DNA of 64,000 nt from contig CM042034.1 of NCBI GenBank assembly GCA_023525975.1, positions 2,425,501 through 2,489,500 of the forward strand, given 5' to 3'. A program made the position numbers and the translations under genes. Of the stretch, positions 36,193-47,700 are shown in pieces (position 1 is the stretch's first letter; the number at the start of each line of letters is the position of its first letter). The notes under the pieces were generated by a model that was not told where the DNA came from, ran no database searches, and worked only from the letters and a program-made list of their open reading frames with translations. The DNA comes from Smallanthus sonchifolius (lineage: Eukaryota > Streptophyta > Magnoliopsida > Asterales > Asteraceae).

Positions 36193-36689
36193 CTAGGTTA
36201 AAATCCCGTGTATTACACGGGTGAAATAAATAAAATGTTATATATTTAGTAATAAAATTTTTATATTTTTAAAAACTCACACGGGCTGAATAAACCAATA
36301 TATTACATCGGTTGAATAAAATATAACGTAATTTGTTAACAAATACATTTGTCAAAATATGTTTTAAAAAAATGTAATTTGTCGTGACGATTATAAGGTT
36401 TGTTAAGTTAGTTTTTAAAACATTTTTTTTCAACTGTGTATTAATTTTTTAATTTAATTGATAAATGTTAGTTCAAATTAAGTTTATTTGATTGACGATA
36501 TAATAACTATTTATAATTAAATAATAAATATTCGTAATTAGATTTATTAATATAAAGATTATTATTTAATAGGAGAGAGAAATAGAAAATCTAATATTTA
36601 ATAAGAGAGAGAGGCGAAAAAATAATGATGAAAAGTAACCAGAGAGTGACACGTGTCCTGAAAAGATTTCATTTATTAGAGTAGTAAGA
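36193..36689 (-). mobile_element. Helitron, minus-strand copy A
   Basis: On the plus strand it begins A|CTAGG with the hairpin CCCGTGTATTACACGGG directly inside, that is, the 3' end of a minus-strand Helitron. The far end GTAGTAAGA|T gives TC as the minus-strand 5' terminus. It is similar over its whole length to 40664-41158. It carries ACACGTGTCC near the 5' end, shared with the family copies at 11139 and 14571 (CCACGTGTCG). Confidence 0.78.
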
Positions 36690-36691
36690 TA

Positions 36692-37023
36692 ATTTTTTTT
36701 TGAACGGCCAACAAACATAGAATTGCCTAGGTACTCCGTACGGGATGACCCATTGGCAAAAGGCCACCGTCAGGTGGCCCAACCCAGCCGTACAGAGCCC
36801 TTAAGCGCCCCAAGTTATCTCCAGTTCCGAGGAAAACCCACCCGCCCGAAAGTCCACTGGTGATAAAACCCGGACGCCCTCGGGATCGAACCGGAGATCA
36901 TAAAGATCCAAATCTTACTTCATTGAGCCACTAGCCCTTCCCAAAGTGATGCTAGTGAGGAAAGAACCTTAGTATTTTTTAGAGAATCAAAGCTTTCTAC
37001 CAATACATCACATTAAAAGTTGC
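36692..37023 (-). mobile_element. Dimeric tRNA-derived SINE, copy A
   Basis: Read on the minus strand from 37023: a first tRNA-like unit (TGTGATGTATTGGTAG, then AGGTTCTTTCC), then a second (TAGTGGCTCAATGAAGTAAG, then CCGGTTCGATCCCG), a GC-rich body, and a T run at 36692-36701 that is the poly-A tail. It matches copy B at 58801-59127 along its length. Its tail abuts the end of the Helitron at 36689, so one inserted next to the other. Confidence 0.75.
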
Positions 37024-37213
37024 TATATAATATATAAATAAAAAGTATTATAAAATACTCTGATTCCAAAACCACAAATGATGATTGATGACCGTATATT
37101 TAAACAGTCCTCATGCGTACATTTAAGTATAATCGTGTGATTATTTTTTCAAATAGTTACAAAAAAAGAAAAGAAAAGGTTATTACAAATAACGTGGGCC
37201 ATAACAACAAAGC

Positions 37214-37260
37214 CACGTGCCTTGCACCTGTCTTACGATTTAAGTCACCGTGCTATATGG
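37214..37260 (+). promoter_or_regulatory. Putative promoter of RKF3-like kinase: G-box and TATA
   Basis: A palindromic G-box CACGTG (37214-37219) and a TATA-like TATATGG (37254-37260) lie 158 and 117 bp before the kinase ATG. This fits a short 5' leader. Function is inferred from motif and position only. Confidence 0.4.
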
Positions 37261-37376
37261 CTGCTTAGAGACTTTAGACCGTAAATAAAAGTCAAAAACA
37301 CCCGTCACCGGAATCTTTACCTCATGCTTCACCGGTAGTACATCCCGCTGTACCACTTGTACCTTCCACTTCTTCC

Positions 37377-39341
37377 ATGGCCGTCCACCACCAGCTCCTA
37401 CTCCTCTTTCTAGTCGTACTTCCTCTCTCCACCAGCGGCCAACACCACCACTACCACCACCGGACTCTGCTTCAGAACGACAATGTTTCATGTCCTCTGA
37501 ACTTTGACCTAATCCGCCGCCTCGTCGGCTCCAATCGCCCTTCGCTGGACGTTCCAACCGCCTGCCGGTACTCTCAGCAAGGTCTCCGGTTGATGGAAGC
37601 TGATTACCTCCGTCGTACAGGCTCCTTCGTGCCACCGTTGAACACCGCCGAGTCGTGCTGGCGTTCGTACCAAACCCTCGCCGAAGACTTTTACCCTAAT
37701 TTTGACCTCCGGAGAAACTGCGGCTTCGAAACGAACTGGATAGCCGTCCCTGGTTGTATGAATATAACTAACCGTCAACAATTTGAAACAACCGTCAACG
37801 GATCGTTGTTTAACACCGTCGTTTCAGCTTGCAACCAGTCACTCTCCGGCTCCTCGTGTTCGTCGTGCACTGTCGCGCTTTCTAATCTCCAGGCATCGTA
37901 TTTGAATGGAGAATCCGTCGGAAACCTAACGGACTGCCGCGCTTATCCATTCATCTACGCCGCCGCCTTCGTCAACCGCTTCGGCCCTACCGATAGAGGT
38001 ACGGCAGTCTGTTTATTCTCAATTGATATCAGTTTCGCAAAATCGAAGAACAAACACAAAACGATTATCATCGTTATCATTTCGGTAATCGTTACGATTA
38101 TTCTGTTAGCAATTGCGATCGGATTTTGGTATTATCGGAGAAAAAAACTTGAAAAATTGAATCGAAAGAGACGAAATAGAAAACCTGAAACGAATTCAGT
38201 TTCTGCTTTAGATTCAATTACTTCCAGCACAACATTAATCAAATTCACCATTGATGGTATCAAAGAAGCTACTAGAAACTTCTCGAGAGAAAACATAATC
38301 GGTAGAGGAGGTTATGGAAATGTATACAAAGGCGTTTTACCAGACGATTCAGAAGTTGCATTGAAACGATTCAAAAACTGTTCAGCTGCCGGTGATGCGA
38401 GTTTCACACACGAAGTGGAAGTAATCGCGAGCGTCCGCCATGTGAATCTGGTGGCTCTGAGAGGATATTGCATAGCCACCACACCGTTTGAAGGTTACCA
38501 GCGAATCATTGTGACTGATTTGGTTAAAAACGGGAGCCTTTATGATCATCTATTCGGGAATCACTCAGCCCGGGATAACCTTAGTTGGCCGATCCGTAGA
38601 AGAATCGCGTTAGGTATGGCCCACGGGTTGGCTTATTTGCACCATGGAGCCCAACCGGCGATTATTCATAGAGATATAAAAGCTAGTAACATACTTGTAG
38701 ATGAAAATTTCGAGGCTAAAGTGGCGGATTTTGGGTTGGCTAAGTTTGCACCCGAGGGTGCGACCCATTTGAGCACTCGGGTAGCCGGTACAATGGGATA
38801 TGTTGCACCGGAGTACGCGTTGTACGGTCAGTTAACTGAAAGGAGTGATGTTTATAGCTTTGGGGTTGTGCTTCTAGAAGTTATAAGTGGGAGGAAGGCG
38901 CTTTTGTCGGTTGGAGATGGTCAACCAGTTCTTTTAGCCGATTGGGCTTGGTCAATGGTGCGAAACGGTACACCTTTAGAAGTTATTGATGATGGTATGG
39001 CGGAATGTGATCCACCCGAGATCATGGAGAAGTATGTGTTGGTGGCGGTTCTTTCATCTCACCCGCAGTTATATGCCCGGCCTACGATGGATCAAGTTTT
39101 GAAAATGTTAGATGCGGATTTACCGGTTCCTTCAATACCCGAGAGGCCGATACCACTTACAGCGGGAATTGAGGATATTGAGAGATCCGTTAGTAGTAGC
39201 GGGTCGGGTCAGTTATCTACCCCTAGAGGGTATCAAATGTATACGATTGAGATAGATGGGCGGTCTGTCGCCACTGAGGAGGTGGAGGAGGTGGAGGAGG
39301 AAGTTGAAGATGAAAAAGCCCGCCTTTCGGGTGGAAGATAG
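37377..39341 (+). CDS. RKF3-like receptor serine/threonine kinase (SPARK domain)
   Basis: An intact single-exon gene of 654 residues from an ATG. Residues 1-21 are a signal peptide. About 38-205 form a cysteine-rich SPARK ectodomain. About 229-253 form the membrane helix, followed by a basic stop-transfer RRKKLEK. The kinase spans about 303-580. It has glycine loop GRGGYGNVYKG (309-319), lysine K330, HRDIKASN with catalytic D433, DFG 451-453 and APE 477-479, so it should be active. The acidic tail (TEEVEEVEEEVEDE) is low-complexity. Similarity is to Arabidopsis RKF3 (At2g48010), a plasma-membrane receptor kinase. Databases often call that family LRR kinases, but no LRR is present here. Ligand unknown. 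Confidence 0.94.
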   Translation: MAVHHQLLLLFLVVLPLSTSGQHHHYHHRTLLQNDNVSCPLNFDLIRRLVGSNRPSLDVPTACRYSQQGLRLMEADYLRRTGSFVPPLNTAESCWRSYQTLAEDFYPNFDLRRNCGFETNWIAVPGCMNITNRQQFETTVNGSLFNTVVSACNQSLSGSSCSSCTVALSNLQASYLNGESVGNLTDCRAYPFIYAAAFVNRFGPTDRGTAVCLFSIDISFAKSKNKHKTIIIVIISVIVTIILLAIAIGFWYYRRKKLEKLNRKRRNRKPETNSVSALDSITSSTTLIKFTIDGIKEATRNFSRENIIGRGGYGNVYKGVLPDDSEVALKRFKNCSAAGDASFTHEVEVIASVRHVNLVALRGYCIATTPFEGYQRIIVTDLVKNGSLYDHLFGNHSARDNLSWPIRRRIALGMAHGLAYLHHGAQPAIIHRDIKASNILVDENFEAKVADFGLAKFAPEGATHLSTRVAGTMGYVAPEYALYGQLTERSDVYSFGVVLLEVISGRKALLSVGDGQPVLLADWAWSMVRNGTPLEVIDDGMAECDPPEIMEKYVLVAVLSSHPQLYARPTMDQVLKMLDADLPVPSIPERPIPLTAGIEDIERSVSSSGSGQLSTPRGYQMYTIEIDGRSVATEEVEEVEEEVEDEKARLSGGR

Positions 39342-40663
39342 CATCCAGTGGACGTTCCGGTTCGTGTTTTTGGTTGTATTTTTTTCCGATTGGGTTCTTC
39401 ACTCGTATAATATGAAAATTTTGAGTTGAAATCTTACACTTGTATATTATCAGGTAAATTAGGACTTTGTGGTCTCAATAAATTTCCACTTTGATTCATT
39501 AATGGATTGTAAAATTAGTTGAATGAATGGGTTATTTGACCATCAAACATAGGAGTTTTCATAATATTATCAACTCCGTTTGAATGTTTCTGTCGGCTGT
39601 TTTGAAATATATTAGCCTGGTTTTTACGGTTTGAAACTTAGTGGTTCGTTTCAGACTTTCAGTTATGGTTTGGTTACCGAAAAATCAGGCTCGGACTAAA
39701 AAAATTGAACTTATTAATATAGTTGTTTTTTTTTTGTAGGGAGAGAAAATTTAGTCTTGGACTAAAAAAGATTAAACTCATTTTTATCATTGTTATTGTG
39801 TTTGGCAAGGACTTATCTTTTATTGTGGGTTTTGTCAATTGATTTATGCATTCCCATTGATGTGGGATGAAAAAAAAATGTATATATAATTTGACTTCAT
39901 TTCAAATACTCTGTTTGATTTCTTAATTGCTTCAGTTTGTGAAGTAGTATTTTCCTTCAACAAGAAAGTTTCACATTCCCATGGGACTGCATAGACAACA
40001 ATGGACTTGAAAAGGAAAAAAAGAAAATGATTATGTGCATCTCAATGACCATATTCATTGAGCCATATGCTTAGTATGTCAAGTTATTCATAGCCTAAGA
40101 AACATATATTTAGTAATTGAATTGACAAAGATATATATTTTTAACAGTATGTCAAGTTATTCATAGCCTCTATCCAGCTCTACGCGTTCGTTTGAGTGGT
40201 GAATCAATATCTAGAACTAACAACCATTATGTTTTGAATCAAGTGTTGTTCAAGCCTATTATGTTAGATTAGAAAACTGGGTTTGTATATACTGAAGATA
40301 TCATGAATACTCTGATAATCATAGATATTCACTTTCATATTGAATTATTTTCCGTTTATACAGAAAATCACAAAACACTCTCTAAATTTAGTATTAATAT
40401 TAACTGAAAATTTGAGATCTAAAAGGGCATTAATATATTAAAAATGACAAAACACTCTGCAAATTTAGTATTAACTTTTTCATAATTTTAATTGATGAAA
40501 ATTTGATATCAACTGTAAAAGACAACAAAACACAACTGGAAATAGTGTAAACTAATTGCAAGTAGCAATTACCAACGATTCCTTTCCAAGATATATTTGT
40601 CAAGTTTGATTTATTTAACTTCATATGTATAATTTTATATTTATTTTAACTTTATTAATTGTA
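39342..40663. other. Intergenic stretch downstream of the kinase
   Basis: The first 200-300 bp should hold the kinase 3' UTR; an AATAAA-like CAATAAATTT occurs at 39476. A repeat, GTATGTCAAGTTATTCATAGCCT, appears twice in full or part near 40075 and 40147. No gene seen. Confidence 0.55.
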
Positions 40664-41158
40664 CTAGGTTAAAATCTTGTGTATTACACGGGTTAAATAA
40701 ATAAAATGTTATATATTTACTAATAAAAGTTTTATATTTTAAAAAACCCGTGTAATATACGGGTTGAATAAACCAATATATTACATCGGTTGAATAAAAT
40801 AGAATGTAATTTGTTAACAAACACATTTGTCAAAATATGTTTTTAAAAAATGTAATTTGTCGTAACAGTTATAAGGTCTGTTAAGTTAGTTTTTAAAACA
40901 TTTTTTTTCAACTGAGTATTAATTTTTTTATTTAATTGATAAATGTTAGTACATATTAAACTCATTTGATTGATGATATAATAACTATTTATAATTAAAT
41001 AATAACTATCCGTAATTAGATTTATTAATATAAAGATTATTATTTAATAGCAGAGAGAAATAGAAAATCTAATATTTAATAGGAGAGAGATGCGGGAAAA
41101 TAAAGGTGAGGAGTAACCAGAGAGTGACACGCGATTTTCATTTATTAGAATAGTAAGA
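40664..41158 (-). mobile_element. Helitron, minus-strand copy B
   Basis: Same structure as 36193-36689: A|CTAGG start on the plus strand, near-hairpin CTTGTGTATTACACGGG, and GTAAGA|T far end. The two copies align along their length with scattered substitutions and one small deletion near 41131. No coding capacity. Confidence 0.78.
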
Positions 41159-42038
41159 TAATTTTTTGTAAGCATGCGAATTCTTGTTAATGGGCCTGAA
41201 AACAAGTCGAATAATTTTTTTTACATTAAATCATAAAAATGTAACTTTTTTAGACCTACTAATAAAAATTGAAATATTTGGACCTTAACATTTCTGTCGC
41301 CAAAATGTCACTAAAGTTTAGTGCCATTTTAGTATCTTCAAGAAAAAGAAAATACATTCTCATTTCTTAAAATTAGCTTTCATGCAAACCTAGTTGTTTT
41401 TTTTTCCTTGAAAAATAACAAATCTTTATATATAAATAGTGCACAAGAAGCAATCAAATATGTAAAATTGTAGACGGCTCGTCCAGTTTACATGGCAGGT
41501 TTCACGTTCTAAACTATAAACCAGCCAAATGTGTATGGTTTAAACGGTTTGGTTTATACGATTTGAACATATATATTTCAAACTCGCTAAACTGACGAAC
41601 AAGTCTTCGGTCGAACCGGTTTATGAACACCCCTAGTTGATGCTTTTAACTTTTAAGTGAAACGAGCCACAATGCTAGTGACCATCCAGATACGCCCTAT
41701 TGTTGTCTGCTAGAATCGAATTTCAATCGATGTTAGACTGCCCGTAACGCTAACAGTCATCCTTTCCACATGCAGTGCTAGTCAGCATGCCACATTAGAA
41801 TTTTATCCATCCTTCCCACAAACACCTTTTTACCCTCAACACCAACATACCCATCATTTCCACACCAACCTCATTATTTCCACATCACCATTACCTTTTT
41901 ATTTTTATTTAATCATGCCTTTGGTAAAAGGTTAATTGTTTAAAATAGTAAAACACTTTAATTATTTTATTAGTTATAATAATACACAACGAAATTTGTA
42001 GCAACGTACTTTCAAGTTTTTTTTATCAAACACAGTAA
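41159..42038. other. Intergenic stretch upstream of the sugar transporter
   Basis: No gene is supported. 41470-41635 is a region of AAACGGTTTGG-type words ending GAACACCCCTAG, probably a decayed hAT-type MITE. Confidence 0.45.
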
Positions 42039-42270
42039 GGGTATCCGGTATACCCCCGTGCGAGGAGCGTGAAGGCCCCTTCTTGGCGTGAAAGGGGCGT
42101 GAGAGATAGGCGTCAGAATTCTCACGGGAAAAAGAAATAATAGTTCTGTTATGTGAGAGGTGGGCATTTGATCGGGAGATAGGAGGCGTGAGTGGTGTGA
42201 GGGTGAGAGAACATCACCCCCTCTTCACCTCTTGTGTGAGAGGACATGAGAGTCTCACTCCAAGACCCCC
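42039..42270. mobile_element. Tourist-like MITE, TAA target
   Basis: 232 bp. It begins GGGTATCCGGTATACC and ends CTCCAAGACCCCC, with TAA on both sides (42036-42038 and 42271-42273). It is GC-richer than its surroundings and full of GTGAG/CTCAC words. The inverted ends are imperfect. Confidence 0.6.
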
Positions 42271-42973
42271 TAAAACACTTTTTATTACTCACTGCTAATA
42301 AACGTATGTTTTCTATGATTGATAAAAAATCTTAAAAAAATATTATATCACTAATAAAACAGATAAATATCTTTATATTATATGTTTTTTTATTTTTTAT
42401 TTTATAGAATGACTCCTAATCTACTACAATTAACCACCTCCTATGTATTACAGGATTTGAAGTTTAAATCATTCATGCCTTGAATAGAGGGGAGGCACTT
42501 TACATTAGTTACATACCAAACCTTACACAAAACCAAGATAACCGAGATGCTAATTGCTTAATAGTTAATAATAAAACATCCATCGCTCTGAGCTTTACAA
42601 ATAGTGTGACGAGCATGCTGTCATGTTGTATTTCATCTTGTTGTTGTTGTCAGTAATATTCGTCACAAATATTAAAAGAACAAACGTTGTTACTTCACCT
42701 TCATACATAAAGTCTACTAGTTCAGTATCACAAAACTACTTACATAGCTTTTATTTGCGGATATTTCTTCACATAATCCGTACGGTGAAACACGAGATCA
42801 TGGAGCAAGACGAGATACAAACTCCACTTGTCGCTCAAACCACCGATGAGAAACCCGAAAGCAACAAAACGAGCAACTTCATGGTTTATCTCACCACATT
42901 TGTTGTTGTGTGTGGTTCTTTCGCCTTTGGATCGTGTGTAAGTTTTAAAATCGACTAATATATACTAAACCAA

Positions 42974-43489
42974 CACTCATGAAAAAATCCGTCGGTGAAG
43001 GTTCGTGTGGAAACTGGCCGTGGGAATCATCGGTGATCAGTGGGTAATCCGTCGGTAATTACTGACAAAATTTCCGACAACAACTTTTTCTTTTTCGTTT
43101 TGGGATTTTGTGGGATTCGTTGGTAATCACCATGGATTTCCGATTACAATTAAAAATTAATTTCCCCTATTTATTTTGGGATCGTGGGACTCGTTGGTAA
43201 TCATTGATGGATTACCGATTGCAATTAGAAATTATATTCTTTTTCTTTTTGGGATTGTGGGATTCGTCGATAATCACCGATGGATTTTCCGACGACAATT
43301 AAAAATTTTATTTTTCTTTTTCGTTTTGGGATTTTGTGGGATCCGTTGGTAATTAATGATGGAATTTCTGATGACAACTAAAAATTATTTATTCTTTTTC
43401 TTTTTAAGATTTAGTGGTATCCTTTAATAATCACTGACAAATTTTTCTTGAGTGAATTTCCTTCGATGAAAGTTTGCTTTCTAGTAGTG
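42974..43489. mobile_element. CACTA element with ~75-bp subterminal repeats in intron 1
   Basis: 516 bp, starting CACTCATGAAAAAATCC and ending TTTCTAGTAGTG, with CAA target duplications at 42971-42973 and 43490-43492. The three-base duplication and CACT ends indicate CACTA/EnSpm. Inside are five or six degenerate direct repeats of 70-80 bp (GGGATTTTGTGGGATTCGTT near 43102, 43180, 43250, 43328, 43408). Each carries a CCGT(C)GGTAAT-like word. There is no transposase. Confidence 0.82.
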
Positions 43490-44230
43490 CAATCATTATT
43501 GATGTTTTGTTTACTAGGCGGGTTACTCGTCGCCTACTCAATTGTCCATCACACAAGATCTAAATTTGTCACTAGCCGAGGTTAGTGCTAATTTCAGCCC
43601 AAAACGGGCACGATCCGAACGTTATAGTCTTATAAGTTCAAATTATTTGACCCTTTTAATATGCAGTATTCGTTATTTGGCTCAATCTTGACATTTGGTG
43701 CTATGATCGGGGCAATCACAAGTGAACCAATTGCTGACTTTGTTGGTCGCAAAGGGGTAAGTAGTAGGTTTGATCTTTTAAGGTAGTTTGCTAAGGTGAT
43801 AATTTTGACTCATTGATTGAGTTGTTGATTAAGATAATGGGCCCTTTGAAATAGTCAAAGAGGTCCATAGTCATCCAACTAAGTATATTTAGTTTATTAT
43901 TTTTTTAAATTATTTTATTAAAAATAGATTACTTTAATCAAAAAAACTTTTTTTTAATCTTTTTCGTCACTGATTTTTCAAAATCTAGTCATTTTAATCC
44001 ACCTAACTAACTCTGTCTATATTTTAACGTTAAATTATGGACAATTTGGTCTTTTCAACTGCATTCAACTCTCTATGGCATTCAAAAAAGATTTTTGAAT
44101 AGACCAAATTGCCCCTTATTTAATGTTAAAATGTAGACAGAGTTAGTCAGGTGGATGAAAATGACACCTTACTCGTTTTGAGTTGATCAAATGTATTTTG
44201 AAGAGATGAAATAACTTATCTAATATCTAT

Positions 44231-44705
44231 TGTAAAGTCTAAGATCCCACGAGTTGGAGTAGGACGTTGGAGTTTTCCAGATGTTGGTACCAAAAACCGG
44301 GTCAGTTGGGCTTGGTTTAGAATACCGGTGCTTGGAGAGAGCAAACCCGGGTTGGGTTAGCCCCTATGACGGTGTGAGTGTGGTTCTCTGCCTTCTCGGG
44401 TCTAGACCTAAGCTGCATCACAGGAAAATCTCGTTAGAGTTTAGTCCCAAGGGCACTCCGACGCTCAAGTCAGTATCAACTCAGCAATGATAATCATATA
44501 AGTGTATGAAGACAGAGTAGAGAAAGAATTAGGGTTGAGAGGAGAGAAGAAGAACCTGTATATTGAGGTAGCAAGTCATGTATTTATATGAGATTTATTG
44601 GGCTTTACCCTAATGGGCATGTTCTATTGTGGGCTTATTAGAATTAGGCCTACCCATTATATTGGGCTTAAGTCTTGGGCTATTATGGGGGTACTATACC
44701 CAACA
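44231..44705. mobile_element. Solo LTR in sugar-transporter intron 3
   Basis: 475 bp bounded by TGTAAAGTCTAAG and ATACCCAACA. Perfect 5 bp duplications TCTAT lie at 44226-44230 and 44706-44710. There is no internal region or second LTR, so it is a solo LTR left by recombination. Just upstream, 44010-44160 is a small foldback around two copies of an AACTCTGTCTA..TTTTAACGTTAAA motif. Confidence 0.85.
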
Positions 44706-47700
44706 TCTATCATGTATGTGTGTATGTATATGTGGTTATGAGTGCATATATGATGATGCATGGGTCATTAACTTAGAATGTGACCAGGCGTTGAGGATAT
44801 CAAGTTTCTTTTGTTCGGCTGGATGGCTAGTGATTTACTTTGCAAAGGTATGTAAGTTAATTCGTGTAATTAATTATCAGGTTAAATAAAACTAAGAGAT
44901 TAACTTTTATATATGCTTATGATATAGGGCCTTGTGGTGCTAGATATGGGAAGATTAGCAACAGGATACGGGATGGGAGTGTTTTCATATGTTGTACCCG
45001 GGTTCATAGCGGAAATTGCTCCAAAAAACCTACGAGGCTCGTTGACAGCAGCGAATCAAGTTACGGTCTATATACGTACAACACATGTTAATTAAAGTTC
45101 ATATATAACATGTGTGAATTGTGCTGACGTGAATTATGCAGCTTATGATATGTGCAGCGGTGTCGTTTTTCTTTGTAATCGGGACGATGATACCATGGAG
45201 GATCCTAGCGTTAATAGGTAACTTATTTTTTACTTTTTTTGTTAATTATGAGAACACGTTGCTCACGGAACCTGCAAATACCCTTCTAACTAACAGGATT
45301 AGATAAGTTGCAACTTGCTTTAGGTAGTTGAACTTCAAAGGTTATAACAAGAAATTAGTGAAAGTATGATTCAAAACTGAGATCTCTGTTATAAGAAATT
45401 AGATACTTAGCATTACACATTTACACCACAGGGGCGAAACGTAATAGGGGCTACTTAAATAAAAATAACACTAACATATATACTTAAGTACATAAAAATA
45501 GTGTACAAATTTGAGGTGGATCGGTTTTGAAGATCGAACCATAGATATAAAAATATGTTATGTCTCTCATATTACGCCTAATAAATAAAAAAAATTATCA
45601 AAAGAAATATAAAAACAAAAAAAAAAGTTCAAGGGCAAGAGGTTTCAAACCCATAACCTAAGGAATAAGAAAAGTAGATATACCAATTGGGCCAATTTAT
45701 GGTAGATTTTTGAAACTATTGATATAAAAGACATAAAAATGTGGGTTTGTTGGTGGCCTCCCATTGGCCACTAACACTATTTAAACACACGTCACATTAT
45801 TTTAACCAATTTTATATTTAGCTACTTTTAAATTTTACTGGTTTCACCCTTTTTAAAGTTATAACTTAAATTCATCAATTTTATTTTTATATACATGGGT
45901 AGTAACCAGTAACGGCCAACTCTACATGCAAAGCCATTGATCGTGATTCGGTTACTATTTAAACCTTGAATGACGAAATTGAAATCGTGATTTCAGGAAT
46001 GGTTCCATGCATTATTTTGGTGACTGGATTGTTCTTCGTACCAGAATCTCCAAGATGGTTGGTAAGATATGTCTGTTTCCATCACGGGAGCGTGTAACGA
46101 GTCAAAATGAATAACTTTGTAGTACATGTTAAAACAAGTCACGCAGGGTAAAAAATTATATTATTATTATTATAAATCAAACTTTTTCAACAAAAGTAAA
46201 GAAAGGCATAATTAAAATCACACTATGATTTATTTTTCTTCTAATTCCATTTATCTGACTTGGTGCATTTATACCTAAAACCTTTTATTTTAACATACTC
46301 AACTCATTCATATTAATAAGTAACAGGGTCAAAATTTCTACGCACAACATATAAAAAACGTGCAGGCTAAAACAGGGAACCAAAAAGAGTTTCGGGTTGC
46401 GCTTAGGAAACTTCGAGGGAAAGATGTCGATATATCTGAAGAGGCCAATGAAATCCAGGTTCGAGTTTGGCCATTACACAAATGATCATCAACTTTTACC
46501 GCACTTGAGCATGTGATCTCGTTTTCCCCCCATCGAGTTGAACCGACAATCATACCACACCTTAAAATTACATGATTGTTTGCAGGATTACATAGAAACG
46601 CTAGAGAAGCTCCCAAAAACCAACCTATTGGATCTTTTCCAAAGAAGATACTCGAGATCCGTCATTGTAAGCACATCTTGTTACCAAATATCACTAATAA
46701 GGCTTCAAAAAATGTTTATGGTTTTTGTGGTTTGTGATGTGAAGATAGGAGTCGGGTTAATGGTTTGCCAACAATTTGGAGGAATCAACGGTATATGTTT
46801 CTACACGAGTAGTATATTCCAGTCTACAGGTATATATACAAGTACAACCCTTGATAGATTCAAATTGTCCTTCATTTAAGTAATAAAGTGACACCTTAGA
46901 AAAATACCACATTATTTCGTCCACATGAGAGATACTGAGATATAAGAAACGCCCCACCTAAAATACCACCAACGCGTAATAGGCTTTTTGGCCATGTACG
47001 AGTCAGTTAAACATGTTTGAGTGTGATTAACTAAACAAACCTGTGAGATTTTCATGGGTAATACAAAAAATATTGGCTGGTATGAAAGGCCATGTGTTAC
47101 AAAAACTTACCGTAATCTATGTTTTTCATGATTTTCTGGTGATCTTGGAACGATAATCTATGCGTTAGTACAAATTGTTGTTACCGCGTTAAACGCACTT
47201 TTTGTCGACAAAGCCGGTAGAAAGCCACTTTTATTGGTAACAATAATGCATCTAACAAACAACGGAAACACATTATATTTCCTATACTTATTACCGACGG
47301 CATTTAACGACATTTTGTAAGGTTTCCGCGACGGGATTGGTTTTAGGGTGTCTAACGACAGCACTTTCATTCTACTTGAAGGTAACACTCCATTCGTTTA
47401 TCTAATTATTCATCTTTTGAATTCTATTGTATAATATTATCTCATGTTATCAGACTTATGAAATTGAACTCTCAGCAGTACCTGCACTTGCAGTGACGGG
47501 CATATTGGTAATTTCACAAACCTAAACTATTTGATGTAGCCATATTGTCATGGACTTACAAGACCAATTCTTATAATCTTTATTTTAGACGCGTCAATAT
47601 GCTCCAAACAGACTCTAAAATATTGTCATTTTGACATTTACCGACTAAAGTTTTGTTACCGCGTGTAGGTGTATATAGTCTCGTTTTCAGCTGGAATGGG

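Noticed and set aside
37240..37781. Minus-strand frames over the kinase 5' end
   Set aside because: Shadows of the GC-rich start of the RKF3-like gene; arginine/glycine-rich without a domain.
42974..43489. Spaced direct repeats resembling a CRISPR or satellite array
   Set aside because: The repeats are degenerate and contiguous, lie within CACTA ends with a CAA duplication, and the genome is a plant's.
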